Source: Treponema sp. UBA6988 (GTDB taxonomy: Bacteria; Spirochaetota; Spirochaetia; Treponematales; Treponemataceae). From it: a DNA stretch of 18,776 nt. Position numbers and translations under genes: made by a program. A model generated the notes under the pieces. It was not told the DNA's origin and made no database searches. It was given only the letters and a program-made list of their open reading frames with translations. This document shows positions 13,690 through 18,776 of the stretch, piece by piece (position 1 is the first letter of the stretch; every line of letters starts with the position of its first letter). Where the stretch lies: assembly GCA_002448445.1 (NCBI GenBank), contig DJYC01000010.1, positions 1 through 18,776 of the forward strand, given 5' to 3'.

Positions 13690-14709
13690 TTATTCAGCCG
13701 CAGTCTTTGTTGATTCCCTTTCTATAATGTCAAGCGGAAGAACCATATTCGCGACAGTCCGGTTCTCACTCTTGATTTTTGACAGTATCAGTTCAGCAGC
13801 CATCTTTCCCGAATCATCAAGATTCTGGCTTACAGAGCTAAGTCCTATGTACTGGGCAATGTCAATGTTATCAAAGCCAAGCACCTTTACCTCTGAAGGA
13901 ATGCCAAGGCCCTTCTCCCTTGCAAGCGCAATGAACCTAGCCGCAATCAGGTCGCTTGAACAAAAAACACAGTCGGGAAGCTCCGCCTGCTTCAAAAAGT
14001 CCCTTATTCCCTCGTCAAGCTTTTTTTCCGTAAAGTCACCAATCCAAACGTGCTTGTCCTGAATGACGATTCCCTGGTTTGCAAAATAAAATTCATATCC
14101 GCGGAAACGCTCCTCCGTTGCGCTAACCGCATAGGAAAGCGAAGACTTTTCTCCAATAAAGCCGGGCCTCCTGCAGCCAATCCCGTAAAGATATTCCGCC
14201 GCCTTTTGACCGCCTTCAAGATTCTTTACAATAACGTTGTCAAAACCGCTGGCAGCCTCTTCCACAAAGCAAACCGGAAACTTTGCCGACCTTAGCACCG
14301 TCAAAACATCCTCTTCCAGATGAACACACAAAAAAATAAGCCCGTCTACCCTGTTTGTGGCAACAAGGGCATTAATGTAGTTCTTTAAGTCGTCGGTTTT
14401 GTCTATTGAATAAAGCACAAGCTCGTAATGCTCGCGGCCAAGCACCTCAGAAACGCCCCTCATTCTTTCCATAAAGGATGCCTGCGTAAAAAACGGTGCC
14501 ACCACCCCAATTTTTTTATAGGTATGCCTTGCATTGATTACAGCGTCCGCCTTGGGAACAAAATTGAGCTTTTTGATTGCGGCAAAAACAGCATCTTTTT
14601 TTTCCACGGCAACACGAGAAGGCTCGTTCATTACGCGTGAAACAGTGGCAGGACTAACACCAGCCTCTTTTGCGACATCGTAAATTGTTACCTGATCCGA
14701 CTTTTTCAA
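13690..14709 (-). CDS. LacI-family transcriptional regulator of the sugar operon
   Basis: This DNA-binding repressor (339 aa) probably senses a sugar or its phosphate and controls the downstream importer and enzymes. The N-terminal helix-turn-helix reads VTIYDVAKEAGVSPATVSRVMN (residues 7-28), the hallmark of the family. The remainder is a periplasmic-binding-protein-like sensor domain from IGVVAPFF onward, with VLGFDNIDIAQYI near residue 280. The start codon appears to be TTG at 14709: AGGAG at 14716-14720 is six bases upstream, and no ATG lies near the conserved N-terminus. It is the first gene of the operon, and its own leader contains a LacI-type operator, which suggests autoregulation. 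The counterpart in rhizobia is AglR, but I cannot claim orthology. Confidence 0.92.
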   Translation of the reverse strand: MKKSDQVTIYDVAKEAGVSPATVSRVMNEPSRVAVEKKDAVFAAIKKLNFVPKADAVINARHTYKKIGVVAPFFTQASFMERMRGVSEVLGREHYELVLYSIDKTDDLKNYINALVATNRVDGLIFLCVHLEEDVLTVLRSAKFPVCFVEEAASGFDNVIVKNLEGGQKAAEYLYGIGCRRPGFIGEKSSLSYAVSATEERFRGYEFYFANQGIVIQDKHVWIGDFTEKKLDEGIRDFLKQAELPDCVFCSSDLIAARFIALAREKGLGIPSEVKVLGFDNIDIAQYIGLSSVSQNLDDSGKMAAELILSKIKSENRTVANMVLPLDIIERESTKTAAE

Positions 14710-14725
14710 AAGGCACTCCTCTTTA

Positions 14726-14739
14726 TGAAACCGCTTTCA
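14726..14739. promoter_or_regulatory. LacI-type operator upstream of the regulator gene
   Basis: TGAAACCGCTTTCA is a 14-bp near-palindrome, with one mismatched pair and a central CG, as in operators of the LacI/GalR family. It lies between the predicted -10 element and the TTG start, so a bound repressor would block early transcription. The link to the regulator encoded just downstream is inference from position and family. Confidence 0.7.
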
Positions 14740-14752
14740 CGGAACTAATTTC

Positions 14753-14780
14753 ATAATACCACAAATTTTTTTATTGTCAA
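14753..14780 (-). promoter_or_regulatory. Strong sigma-70-type promoter of the regulator/sugar operon
   Basis: On the minus strand, a perfect TTGACA (plus 14775-14780) is followed after 16 bases by TATTAT (plus 14753-14758). The spacer is AT-rich. Predicted transcription starts near 14745, immediately before the operator at 14726-14739. Confidence 0.7.
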
Positions 14781-14943
14781 TATACTTTTTTGAATTTTCT
14801 TCATCTGGACGGCAGTTTTTACTGCTCTACCATTTGGGTCAATTGCAAACTCTTGCCATTTTTTTCCCGGTCCAACAAGCAAGCGCATGGACGCGCGTCA
14901 TGTGTTAGCAAAAAAGACCGCGGGTTTTGCTAAAAACCCGTAA

Positions 14944-14973
14944 GTAAAAAATGGCAAGGAAGCCATTTTTTAC
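14944..14973. repeat. 12-bp perfect-stem hairpin with AAGGAA loop
   Basis: GTAAAAAATGGC and GCCATTTTTTAC flank AAGGAA. The A/T tracts in both arms give a terminator-like shape in either direction. With its closing bases, the loop reads CTTCCTTG on the minus strand, fitting the CNTCC[G/T]TG loop motif shared by five hairpins in the window. Confidence 0.75.
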
Positions 14974-15005
14974 GGCTTTCCAGGGTTCCGCGGGGCCCAA
15001 ATAAA

Positions 15006-15028
15006 TGTAAAACAAGCAGCGCCATGGA
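15006..15028 (+). repeat. Left arm of a 23-bp inverted repeat around the small gene
   Basis: The arm holds TGTA, one variable base, then the core AACAAGCAGCGCCATGGA (15011-15028). Its reverse complement occurs at 15828-15850 with one mismatch. The two arms enclose the small AT-rich gene at 15242-15568. Confidence 0.75.
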
Positions 15029-15058
15029 CGGCGCGTCCTTTGTTTGCATAAAACTCAT

Positions 15059-15090
15059 GGTAAAAAATTGCACGGATGCAATTTTTTACC
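15059..15090. repeat. 14-bp perfect-stem hairpin with CGGA loop
   Basis: GGTAAAAAATTGCA pairs perfectly with TGCAATTTTTTACC around CGGA. The loop with closing bases is CATCCGTG on the minus strand. It resembles the hairpins at 192-223 and 14944-14973 in loop but not in stem sequence. Confidence 0.75.
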
Positions 15091-15135
15091 AAACGCCCTT
15101 CCAATCCGGCCTCATTTATTTTGCTTCGCCTTTTG

Positions 15136-15159
15136 TAACCTAAAGTATACTTTAGGTTA
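15136..15159. repeat. 24-bp perfect palindrome centred on TATA
   Basis: The sequence is self-complementary over its full 24 bases: TAACCTAAAGTA, then its exact reverse complement. It has no unpaired loop, so in DNA it is a candidate protein-binding dyad rather than an RNA terminator. It lies about 85 bases before the small gene. Confidence 0.6.
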
Positions 15160-15241
15160 ATGGCTTGACTAAGCCATTAAAAACGAAAACTTCGCTACGC
15201 TTGTTTTCGTTTTTATTTTAAATTTCTAACGGAGGAACGGA

Positions 15242-15568
15242 ATGAAACAGAAACTTAAGAAAATTGTAATCCTTTGGGCATTGATGGTTCTTGTGGGGAG
15301 CGTGTTTGGGGAGGACGTAATCCGCAGCAAAAGAGTCGGCTCATATGATATATTGTTGACGCATCTTTCTTCAGGTTACTTCGTAGCAATAATAGATAAT
15401 TATAGTCGTTGTTATTTTCTTATGGGCTCTTATAAACGTAGTCAAGCAATGTTTATTTTTGATAACTTTGCAACGCCTTCATATGTAACAGAGATTATTG
15501 ATTCTAACTATTGGGTGTATGACGGTGTTATGGAACACAATGGTTGGCCATCCTATCATCTGAAATGA
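15242..15568 (+). CDS. Small exported protein of unknown function
   Basis: I do not recognise this 108-aa protein. The N-terminus MKQKLKKIVILWALMVLVGSVFG is a classic signal peptide: Lys-rich start, hydrophobic core, probable signal peptidase I cut after VFG. No lipobox cysteine is present. The mature part of about 85 residues is rich in Tyr, Ser and aromatic residues and predicts as mixed beta strands (YDILLTHLSSGYFVAIIDNY), with one cysteine. The ATG has GGAGG six bases upstream, so the gene looks translated. It is the only plus-strand gene between 2486 and the end of the window, is visibly AT-richer than its neighbours, and lies between oppositely oriented repeat arms. This fits accessory DNA, but transfer is inferred, not shown. 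Confidence 0.65.
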   Translation: MKQKLKKIVILWALMVLVGSVFGEDVIRSKRVGSYDILLTHLSSGYFVAIIDNYSRCYFLMGSYKRSQAMFIFDNFATPSYVTEIIDSNYWVYDGVMEHNGWPSYHLK

Positions 15569-15662
15569 TAAAGAAAATTGATTTTTTTTTACATTTGTGT
15601 GCTATGCCCACCCTATGAACGCACAAAACAACAGATGGCTACACACCAAAAGCACCCACCAG

Positions 15663-15718
15663 GCGCGGCAGGGATTGGAGCACCTTTAGTCCCGGCCGAA
15701 GGGCGGGATGAGCCGCGC
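15663..15718. repeat. GC-rich inverted repeat GCGCGGC...GCCGCGC
   Basis: Seven bases at 15663-15669 pair with 15712-15718. An inner stem TCCCG (15690-15694) with CGGGA (15704-15708) encloses GCCGAAGGG. The word GGGATTGGAG inside it resembles the reverse complement of CCCTTCCAATCC found at loci 1 and 2. Confidence 0.65.
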
Positions 15719-15743
15719 AAGACGGAGAAGTGCGTAAAGCCCA

Positions 15744-15771
15744 GAAAAAATGCCCTCCTTGGCATTTTTTC
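15744..15771. repeat. 11-bp hairpin with CTCCTT loop, possible bidirectional terminator
   Basis: GAAAAAATGCC (15744-15754) pairs with GGCATTTTTTC (15761-15771) around CTCCTT. Loop plus closing bases is CCTCCTTG on the plus strand. A/T tracts in both arms would give U runs in either transcript, and genes converge on it from both sides. Terminator function is inferred. Confidence 0.55.
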
Positions 15772-15827
15772 CTACAAGTTCTCTTACAAGAACTTGCCAA
15801 GTTTTTCCGCAAAGATTTGACGAACCC

Positions 15828-15850
15828 TCCATGGCGCTGCTTGTTATACA
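15828..15850 (-). repeat. Right arm of the 23-bp inverted repeat around the small gene
   Basis: TCCATGGCGCTGCTTGTT at 15828-15845 is the exact reverse complement of 15011-15028. The match continues to 15850 with one mismatch against 15006-15010. Confidence 0.75.
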
Positions 15851-15933
15851 AAAGGAAAAAATGACAAGGTGTTCTTTTTGCAACTAACTCGAAAACAAAA
15901 AAAAGCGCCGCAAAAAAAGAGAAAAAAAAGAGT

Positions 15934-16656
15934 CTAACCTATATTCTCGCTGATTTGAAAGCCGTTGAACTCGTGGCCGGGATAAACTTTTGTGTCGGAA
16001 GGCAGAGTTGAATAGATATGGCGAAGGCTTTCTTGTATTTGCGCCTCGCTGCCAAAGGGGAGGTCGGTACGCCCCCAAGAGCGGTAAAAAATCGTGTCGC
16101 CGCTAAGAAGCACTTTTTGCAAACTATTGTAAAGGCAGACGCTTCCCGGGGTGTGCCCTGGTGTGTGAATTACAAGCCAGTCTTGCATTCCTTCAAAAGA
16201 CTGTGCCTTGCCTGCGACGCCTGCACAATCGCGCAAGTTTTTTCCATCTTCCAAAAAGGCAGTAGCTTGCGGCAAACCTGTAAAAGAAGGGATAAAATCG
16301 TCAAAGCCCATTTCCATAAGGCTCTGTCCCTGCAAAGTTCCGCCTTCAGCCCCAATGAATTTGCTGTCTTCCTTGTGAATCAATATGGGAATTTCTGGGT
16401 AGCAGTCACGAAGGTGCTTTAGGCCCGCAACATGGTCAAAGTGTCCGTGGGTAAGGACTATTGCCACCGGGGTTAGGTTTTGCTTGCGTAAAAAATCTGT
16501 GATTGCGTCTTGGTCGCCGCAAAATGCACAGGCAGCGGGGTCAACTATAAAAGCATAACCGCCGCCTGTCTGTTTTGCAGTTTTGGCACCGCTTGCGCAA
16601 AGTTCCACAATGTATGTGTTTACTCCAAGCGGGCCGGTTCTGAGTGAGTAAATCAA
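15934..16656 (-). CDS. Metallo-beta-lactamase-fold hydrolase, glyoxalase II-like
   Basis: This is a probable cytoplasmic thioester-type hydrolase (240 aa) with a two-metal site. Metal ligands appear in order: HGHFDH (70-75), His158 in HTPGHTPGS (154-162), Asp177 in SGDTIF, and His218 in YPGHEF. The stretch SWGRTDLPFG is typical of the glyoxalase II-like subgroup. The N-terminus GPLGVNTYIVE matches the usual family start, so the TTG at 16656 is accepted although no good ribosome site precedes it. That TTG overlaps the upstream stop (TTGA), pointing to coupled translation. No long C-terminal glutathione-binding domain is present, so S-lactoylglutathione need not be the substrate. It is the last gene of the clpP operon. 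Confidence 0.88.
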   Translation of the reverse strand: MIYSLRTGPLGVNTYIVELCASGAKTAKQTGGGYAFIVDPAACAFCGDQDAITDFLRKQNLTPVAIVLTHGHFDHVAGLKHLRDCYPEIPILIHKEDSKFIGAEGGTLQGQSLMEMGFDDFIPSFTGLPQATAFLEDGKNLRDCAGVAGKAQSFEGMQDWLVIHTPGHTPGSVCLYNSLQKVLLSGDTIFYRSWGRTDLPFGSEAQIQESLRHIYSTLPSDTKVYPGHEFNGFQISENIG

Positions 16657-17603
16657 TATGCTGCGCCTGAACCAAAGTGAGACTTTACCTGGCCGTCATC
16701 AGTTGTCTCTGAAAACTGCTTTGTCTCTTCAATTTTGCTTTCGGAGAAGGAACGGACTGGTTCCTGCTGAGCGTAGTCAAAAGTCTGCTTTGCGGCAAAT
16801 TCGCTCTGTGCGCTTGCAATCTTTGCGGCCTCTGAGCTTTCGCTGCTGAATGTTGAATGGCCTTCGTTGCTTACATCGGACGGGATTGTGTCGTCTGCCG
16901 GCATTTCCTTTGCAGATGCAAAATTTGCTTCTGACTGGTCGGAAGCCATTTCTTCTTCTCCCTTCTGGCGTGAAAGGTTTACTACAAGCTTTCTTCCGCG
17001 GTAGTCATAGCCGTTGAGCTTTTCAATTACCTTTTCGCAGTCTTCCTTGTAAAGCTGAATGAATGAATAGTTTGCAAGGACGCGGATGTCGCCGATTCTT
17101 TCCCTTTCCAAACCGGCTGCGCTAATCAAAAGGCCAACCAGGTCGCGGGGGAATACGTGGCGGTTGCGGCCAATTCCAATGAATACTGTTCCTGCAAGAG
17201 CCGGGTCTATCTGAACGCGGGGAGCCTTTTCCCTTTCTGGAGCTGCCTCTTCAAAGCCTTCATTTTTTCTTGAATCGCGGTCATTTCTTGAAGGGCGGGA
17301 ATTTCTTTCTGCCCTGTCATTCTTAAAGCGGCTATCCCTTCCAAAGCGGTCTTCACCCCTGGAAAGCTTTCCGTCATTGCGGCCAAAGCGGGAGCGGGAA
17401 TTAGACAAAGCCTGTTTTACAAGCAAGGCAGCTACATAATTCCTGCGGGAAAAACCAACGTTTTTCTTAAACAGCTTTTTTACCTGGTTAAGAATCTGAA
17501 TTTCACTTTCCGTAGATTCCTCTACGTTCTTTAAAGCATCACTCAAAAAAGATGCAATCTGATTTTCGTTTACAATAAAATTTGATTCACGATTGTAAGC
17601 CAT
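16653..17603 (-). CDS. DbpA-type RNA-binding domain protein without helicase
   Basis: The protein (316 aa) carries one recognisable domain, a DbpA-like RNA-recognition fold at about 138-212 (TVFIGIGRNRHVFPRDLVGL to YDYRGRKLVVNLSR). This domain normally sits at the C-terminus of DEAD-box RNA helicases such as DbpA, where it binds rRNA. No helicase motifs are present here. Residues 1-66 form a helical N-terminal region. Residues 69-130 are a disordered-looking linker rich in Arg, Ser, Asp and Asn (SRFGRNDGK, RFGRDSRFK, RNSRPSRNDRDSRK). The last 100 residues are acidic and Ser/Glu-rich. ATG at 17603 has GAGGAG seven bases upstream and follows the previous stop by 4 bases. A role in RNA binding is likely; its partner is unknown. 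Confidence 0.8.
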   Translation of the reverse strand: MAYNRESNFIVNENQIASFLSDALKNVEESTESEIQILNQVKKLFKKNVGFSRRNYVAALLVKQALSNSRSRFGRNDGKLSRGEDRFGRDSRFKNDRAERNSRPSRNDRDSRKNEGFEEAAPEREKAPRVQIDPALAGTVFIGIGRNRHVFPRDLVGLLISAAGLERERIGDIRVLANYSFIQLYKEDCEKVIEKLNGYDYRGRKLVVNLSRQKGEEEMASDQSEANFASAKEMPADDTIPSDVSNEGHSTFSSESSEAAKIASAQSEFAAKQTFDYAQQEPVRSFSESKIEETKQFSETTDDGQVKSHFGSGAAY

Positions 17604-17607
17604 GATC

Positions 17608-18519
17608 TTACTCCTCATTTAAATCCACCGCATATCCCGAACCTATCTTAAAAAATCCTTTTTGAAAAAGAAGGCTCTCCATGAACTGCGGTATAAAAGT
17701 ATTACAAATAATAATATGGCGGATTCCGCGCTTTTTGCAAAAGCTCAAGGCCTTAGCCAGTAATTGTTCACCAATTCCAAGCCCGCGGTATTCCTGAACA
17801 ACAAAAAAATCGGTAATAACAACCGCTTTCTTTGTTTCTTGCGGGCAAAAATCTAATAAAATGCAGCCTGCGAACTCTCCAGCGAGAGAACGGCATACAA
17901 ACCCAGACTTAGAAGTGGTCGTTGAATAGGAAGAAAGTTGTTTCCACATACATGCTATTGCACTTCCCAAATCTTCTGAAAACTGAGTTTTTAGTTCCTG
18001 CACCGCATTTTCAGTTCCTATTTCAATTTCATTGGCATCTCGTGCCAAATTAAATTCTTGGAACTCAAAATCATTTAGAACAAGCTCTTCCGTACTTTCC
18101 ACTGAATCATCAGTCAAAAAGAGTTTTTCTAAGCCCCATGACTCGCGCAGTTCGTTGTACCACTCACAAACACGCTCCCTCATCTTGGCATCCTTAAACA
18201 AATGCCACTTTTTTTCAGTCTCTGGGTAATTTTTTAATACGTTCTTAAAATTTCTGAACACCCCCCTTCCGCTAACCAATACCCTCTTTAGTTCATCATG
18301 AACCCTGGGAGCATAGAGGTTGTTGGTAAATTCTTCCATAAGATTATAACCGTCTTCACTTGACCACTCAGGCAGCTCATAATACCTGTCTGCCTCACCG
18401 CCAACATCATCCTCAAGAACCAAAAGACCTTCCTTGGCATCCATCATCAGAACTGAATTCTGGTCTTCCATTGCAAAGAGGATTTCGTCTGTCAGCAATT
18501 CGGTCAATTCGAAGGTCAT
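17608..18519 (-). CDS. UPF0158 domain fused to GNAT acetyltransferase
   Basis: The protein (303 aa) has two parts. Residues about 8-130 match the UPF0158 family of unknown function: YYELPEWSSEDGYNLMEEF (46-64), SGRGVFRNFKNVL (83-95) and a following RERVCEWYNE. Residues about 175-300 look like a GNAT acyltransferase, with the acetyl-CoA loop RGLGIG (245-250) after the strand VVITDFFVVQEY, and a C-terminal FQKGFFKIG strand. Substrate unknown. It starts 2 bases after the clpP stop codon without a clear ribosome site, so translation is probably coupled, and ends 4 bases before the next gene. An acidic linker (135-170) joins the two halves. Confidence 0.82.
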   Translation of the reverse strand: MTFELTELLTDEILFAMEDQNSVLMMDAKEGLLVLEDDVGGEADRYYELPEWSSEDGYNLMEEFTNNLYAPRVHDELKRVLVSGRGVFRNFKNVLKNYPETEKKWHLFKDAKMRERVCEWYNELRESWGLEKLFLTDDSVESTEELVLNDFEFQEFNLARDANEIEIGTENAVQELKTQFSEDLGSAIACMWKQLSSYSTTTSKSGFVCRSLAGEFAGCILLDFCPQETKKAVVITDFFVVQEYRGLGIGEQLLAKALSFCKKRGIRHIIICNTFIPQFMESLLFQKGFFKIGSGYAVDLNEE

Positions 18520-18521
18520 TT

Positions 18522-18776
18522 TTATTTTTCGTGTTGAAGGGCAAACTCCGGAATATCAGAACGCTTCTGAACAGTCTTGCTTATAAGGCCATAGCTGACG
18601 GCTTCCTCTGCACTGAGCCAATAGTCTCTGTCTGTATCCTTAATCACCTTGTCAAGGGCAGTTCCAGTTTCATTGGCAATGATTTCATTTATGCGTTGCT
18701 TTGTCTTTGCAATTTCTGCCGCGTGAATTTCAATGTCAGTTGCCACACCCTTCATTCCGCTGGACGGCTGGTGAAT
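18522..18776 (-). CDS. clpP: ATP-dependent Clp protease proteolytic subunit (C-terminal part)
   Basis: Only the last 84 codons lie in the window; the 5' end continues beyond 18776. The visible start IHQPSSGMKGVATDIEIHA contains the catalytic His of the Ser-His-Asp triad, and DRDYWLSAEEAVSYGLI contains the region of the triad Asp. The nucleophilic Ser would lie outside the window. ClpP forms the barrel-shaped protease core that works with ClpX or ClpA. No clpX follows on this side; the next gene is a UPF0158-GNAT fusion two bases away. An internal ATG (plus 18755) within the frame is not the true start. Confidence 0.95.
   Translation of the reverse strand: MHQPSSGMKGVATDIEIHAAEIAKTKQRINEIIANETGTALDKVIKDTDRDYWLSAEEAVSYGLISKTVQKRSDIPEFALQHEK

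Larger units (their letters stand above)
14823..15214 (+). repeat. Mosaic hairpin-repeat cluster, locus 2
   Basis: Two core words AACAAGC(A)...GC(C)ATGGA occur in plus orientation, at 14874-14891 and 15011-15028. Strong stems are 14905-14913 with 14925-14933; 14921-14928 with 14933-14940, an alternative that shares an arm with the previous one; 14944-14955 with 14962-14973; 15019-15023 with 15030-15034; 15059-15072 with 15077-15090; 15158-15166 with 15171-15179; and 15179-15190 with 15203-15214. Shared words with locus 1 are given there. Bases 14841-14891 match the reverse complement of about 15828-15884 in locus 3 in word order and spacing. Confidence 0.75.
14781..15241. other. Intergenic region between sugar-operon promoter and small plus-strand gene
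   Basis: Apart from the -35 edge of the operon promoter, the stretch is almost entirely hairpin-forming repeat sequence (14823-15214), followed by AT-rich leader and a ribosome binding site GGAGG at 15231-15235. I see no protein or RNA gene I can name. TTGCTT (15121-15126) with TATACT (15146-15151) could be a poor promoter for the following gene, at a 19-base spacing. Confidence 0.6.
15661..15890 (-). repeat. Mosaic hairpin-repeat cluster, locus 3 (inverted relative to locus 2)
   Basis: The reverse complement of 15828-15884 reads TTGCAA...CCTTGTCATTTTTTCC...TAACAAGCAGCGCCATGGA, the same word order as 14841-14891. Further structures are the GCGCGGC/GCCGCGC element (15663-15718), the hairpin at 15744-15771 and an 8-bp stem (15775-15782 with 15789-15796). 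The open frame through 15578-15820 is a translation of this repeat and is not annotated as a gene. Confidence 0.75.
15569..15933. other. Intergenic region between small gene and metallohydrolase gene
   Basis: The region lies between the convergent genes ending at 15568 (+) and 15934 (-). It contains a third repeat cluster (15661-15890). Bases 15885-15933 have several long A runs (T runs in the minus-strand transcript) around a GCGCCGC core, but no proper stem, so I do not call an intrinsic terminator there. The hairpin at 15744-15771 is the best terminator-like structure for both genes. Confidence 0.6.

Noticed and set aside
14871..14909. Integron attC-like recombination site (GTCCAAC ... GTTAGCA)
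   Set aside because: The outer words resemble attC core sites only partly and do not pair with each other. Copies face opposite directions around the small gene and no integrase is present, so I do not call an integron.
15578..15820. Plus-strand open frame of 80 codons
   Set aside because: It lies over the GC-rich inverted repeat and hairpin at locus 3 and lacks a ribosome site; it looks like translated repeat.
15885..15933. Rho-independent terminator after the metallohydrolase gene
   Set aside because: There are long T runs in the transcript but no stem stronger than three pairs around GCGGCGC.

Overview
The window looks like a spirochaete chromosome segment, most likely Treponema. This rests on protein style (Rel, PrfA, PrmC and ClpP together with an Agl-type sugar operon), moderate GC content and strong GGAGG ribosome sites; no database search was possible. 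No rRNA, tRNA, CRISPR array, transposase or integrase was seen.

Layout. 1-583 is a repeat-rich intergenic region that ends in a promoter for a Rel/SpoT-family (p)ppGpp enzyme (584-2485, +). Its stop codon overlaps the end of a long minus-strand gene series. Read in its own direction (14709 down to 2482), that series is: a LacI-type regulator; an AglE/AglF/AglG-type alpha-glucoside ABC importer; an amylosucrase-family GH13 enzyme; a GH65 disaccharide phosphorylase fused to beta-phosphoglucomutase; a PfkB sugar kinase (probably fructokinase); then prfA (release factor 1) and prmC (its methyltransferase). The spacing is tight, with several 4-10 bp overlaps, so the translation-termination genes appear to sit at the tail of the sugar operon.

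Inferred pathway. Sucrose and related alpha-glucosides enter through AglEFG, with an ATPase that is not in this window. The GH13 enzyme splits sucrose, releasing fructose, which the PfkB kinase phosphorylates. The GH65-PGM fusion phosphorolyses an alpha-glucoside to beta-glucose 1-phosphate and converts it to glucose 6-phosphate. A consensus-like promoter with a LacI-type operator lies upstream of the regulator gene.

14760-15933 is accessory-looking. It holds one AT-rich plus-strand gene for a small exported protein, flanked by oppositely oriented copies of a hairpin-rich repeat family that also fills 61-455. Five long hairpins in these three places have different, internally complementary stems but share a loop motif CNTCC[G/T]TG. 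This is the most unusual feature of the window.

15934-18776 is a second tight minus-strand operon: clpP (5' end outside the window), a UPF0158-GNAT fusion, a DbpA-type RNA-binding protein without a helicase, and a metallo-beta-lactamase-fold hydrolase.
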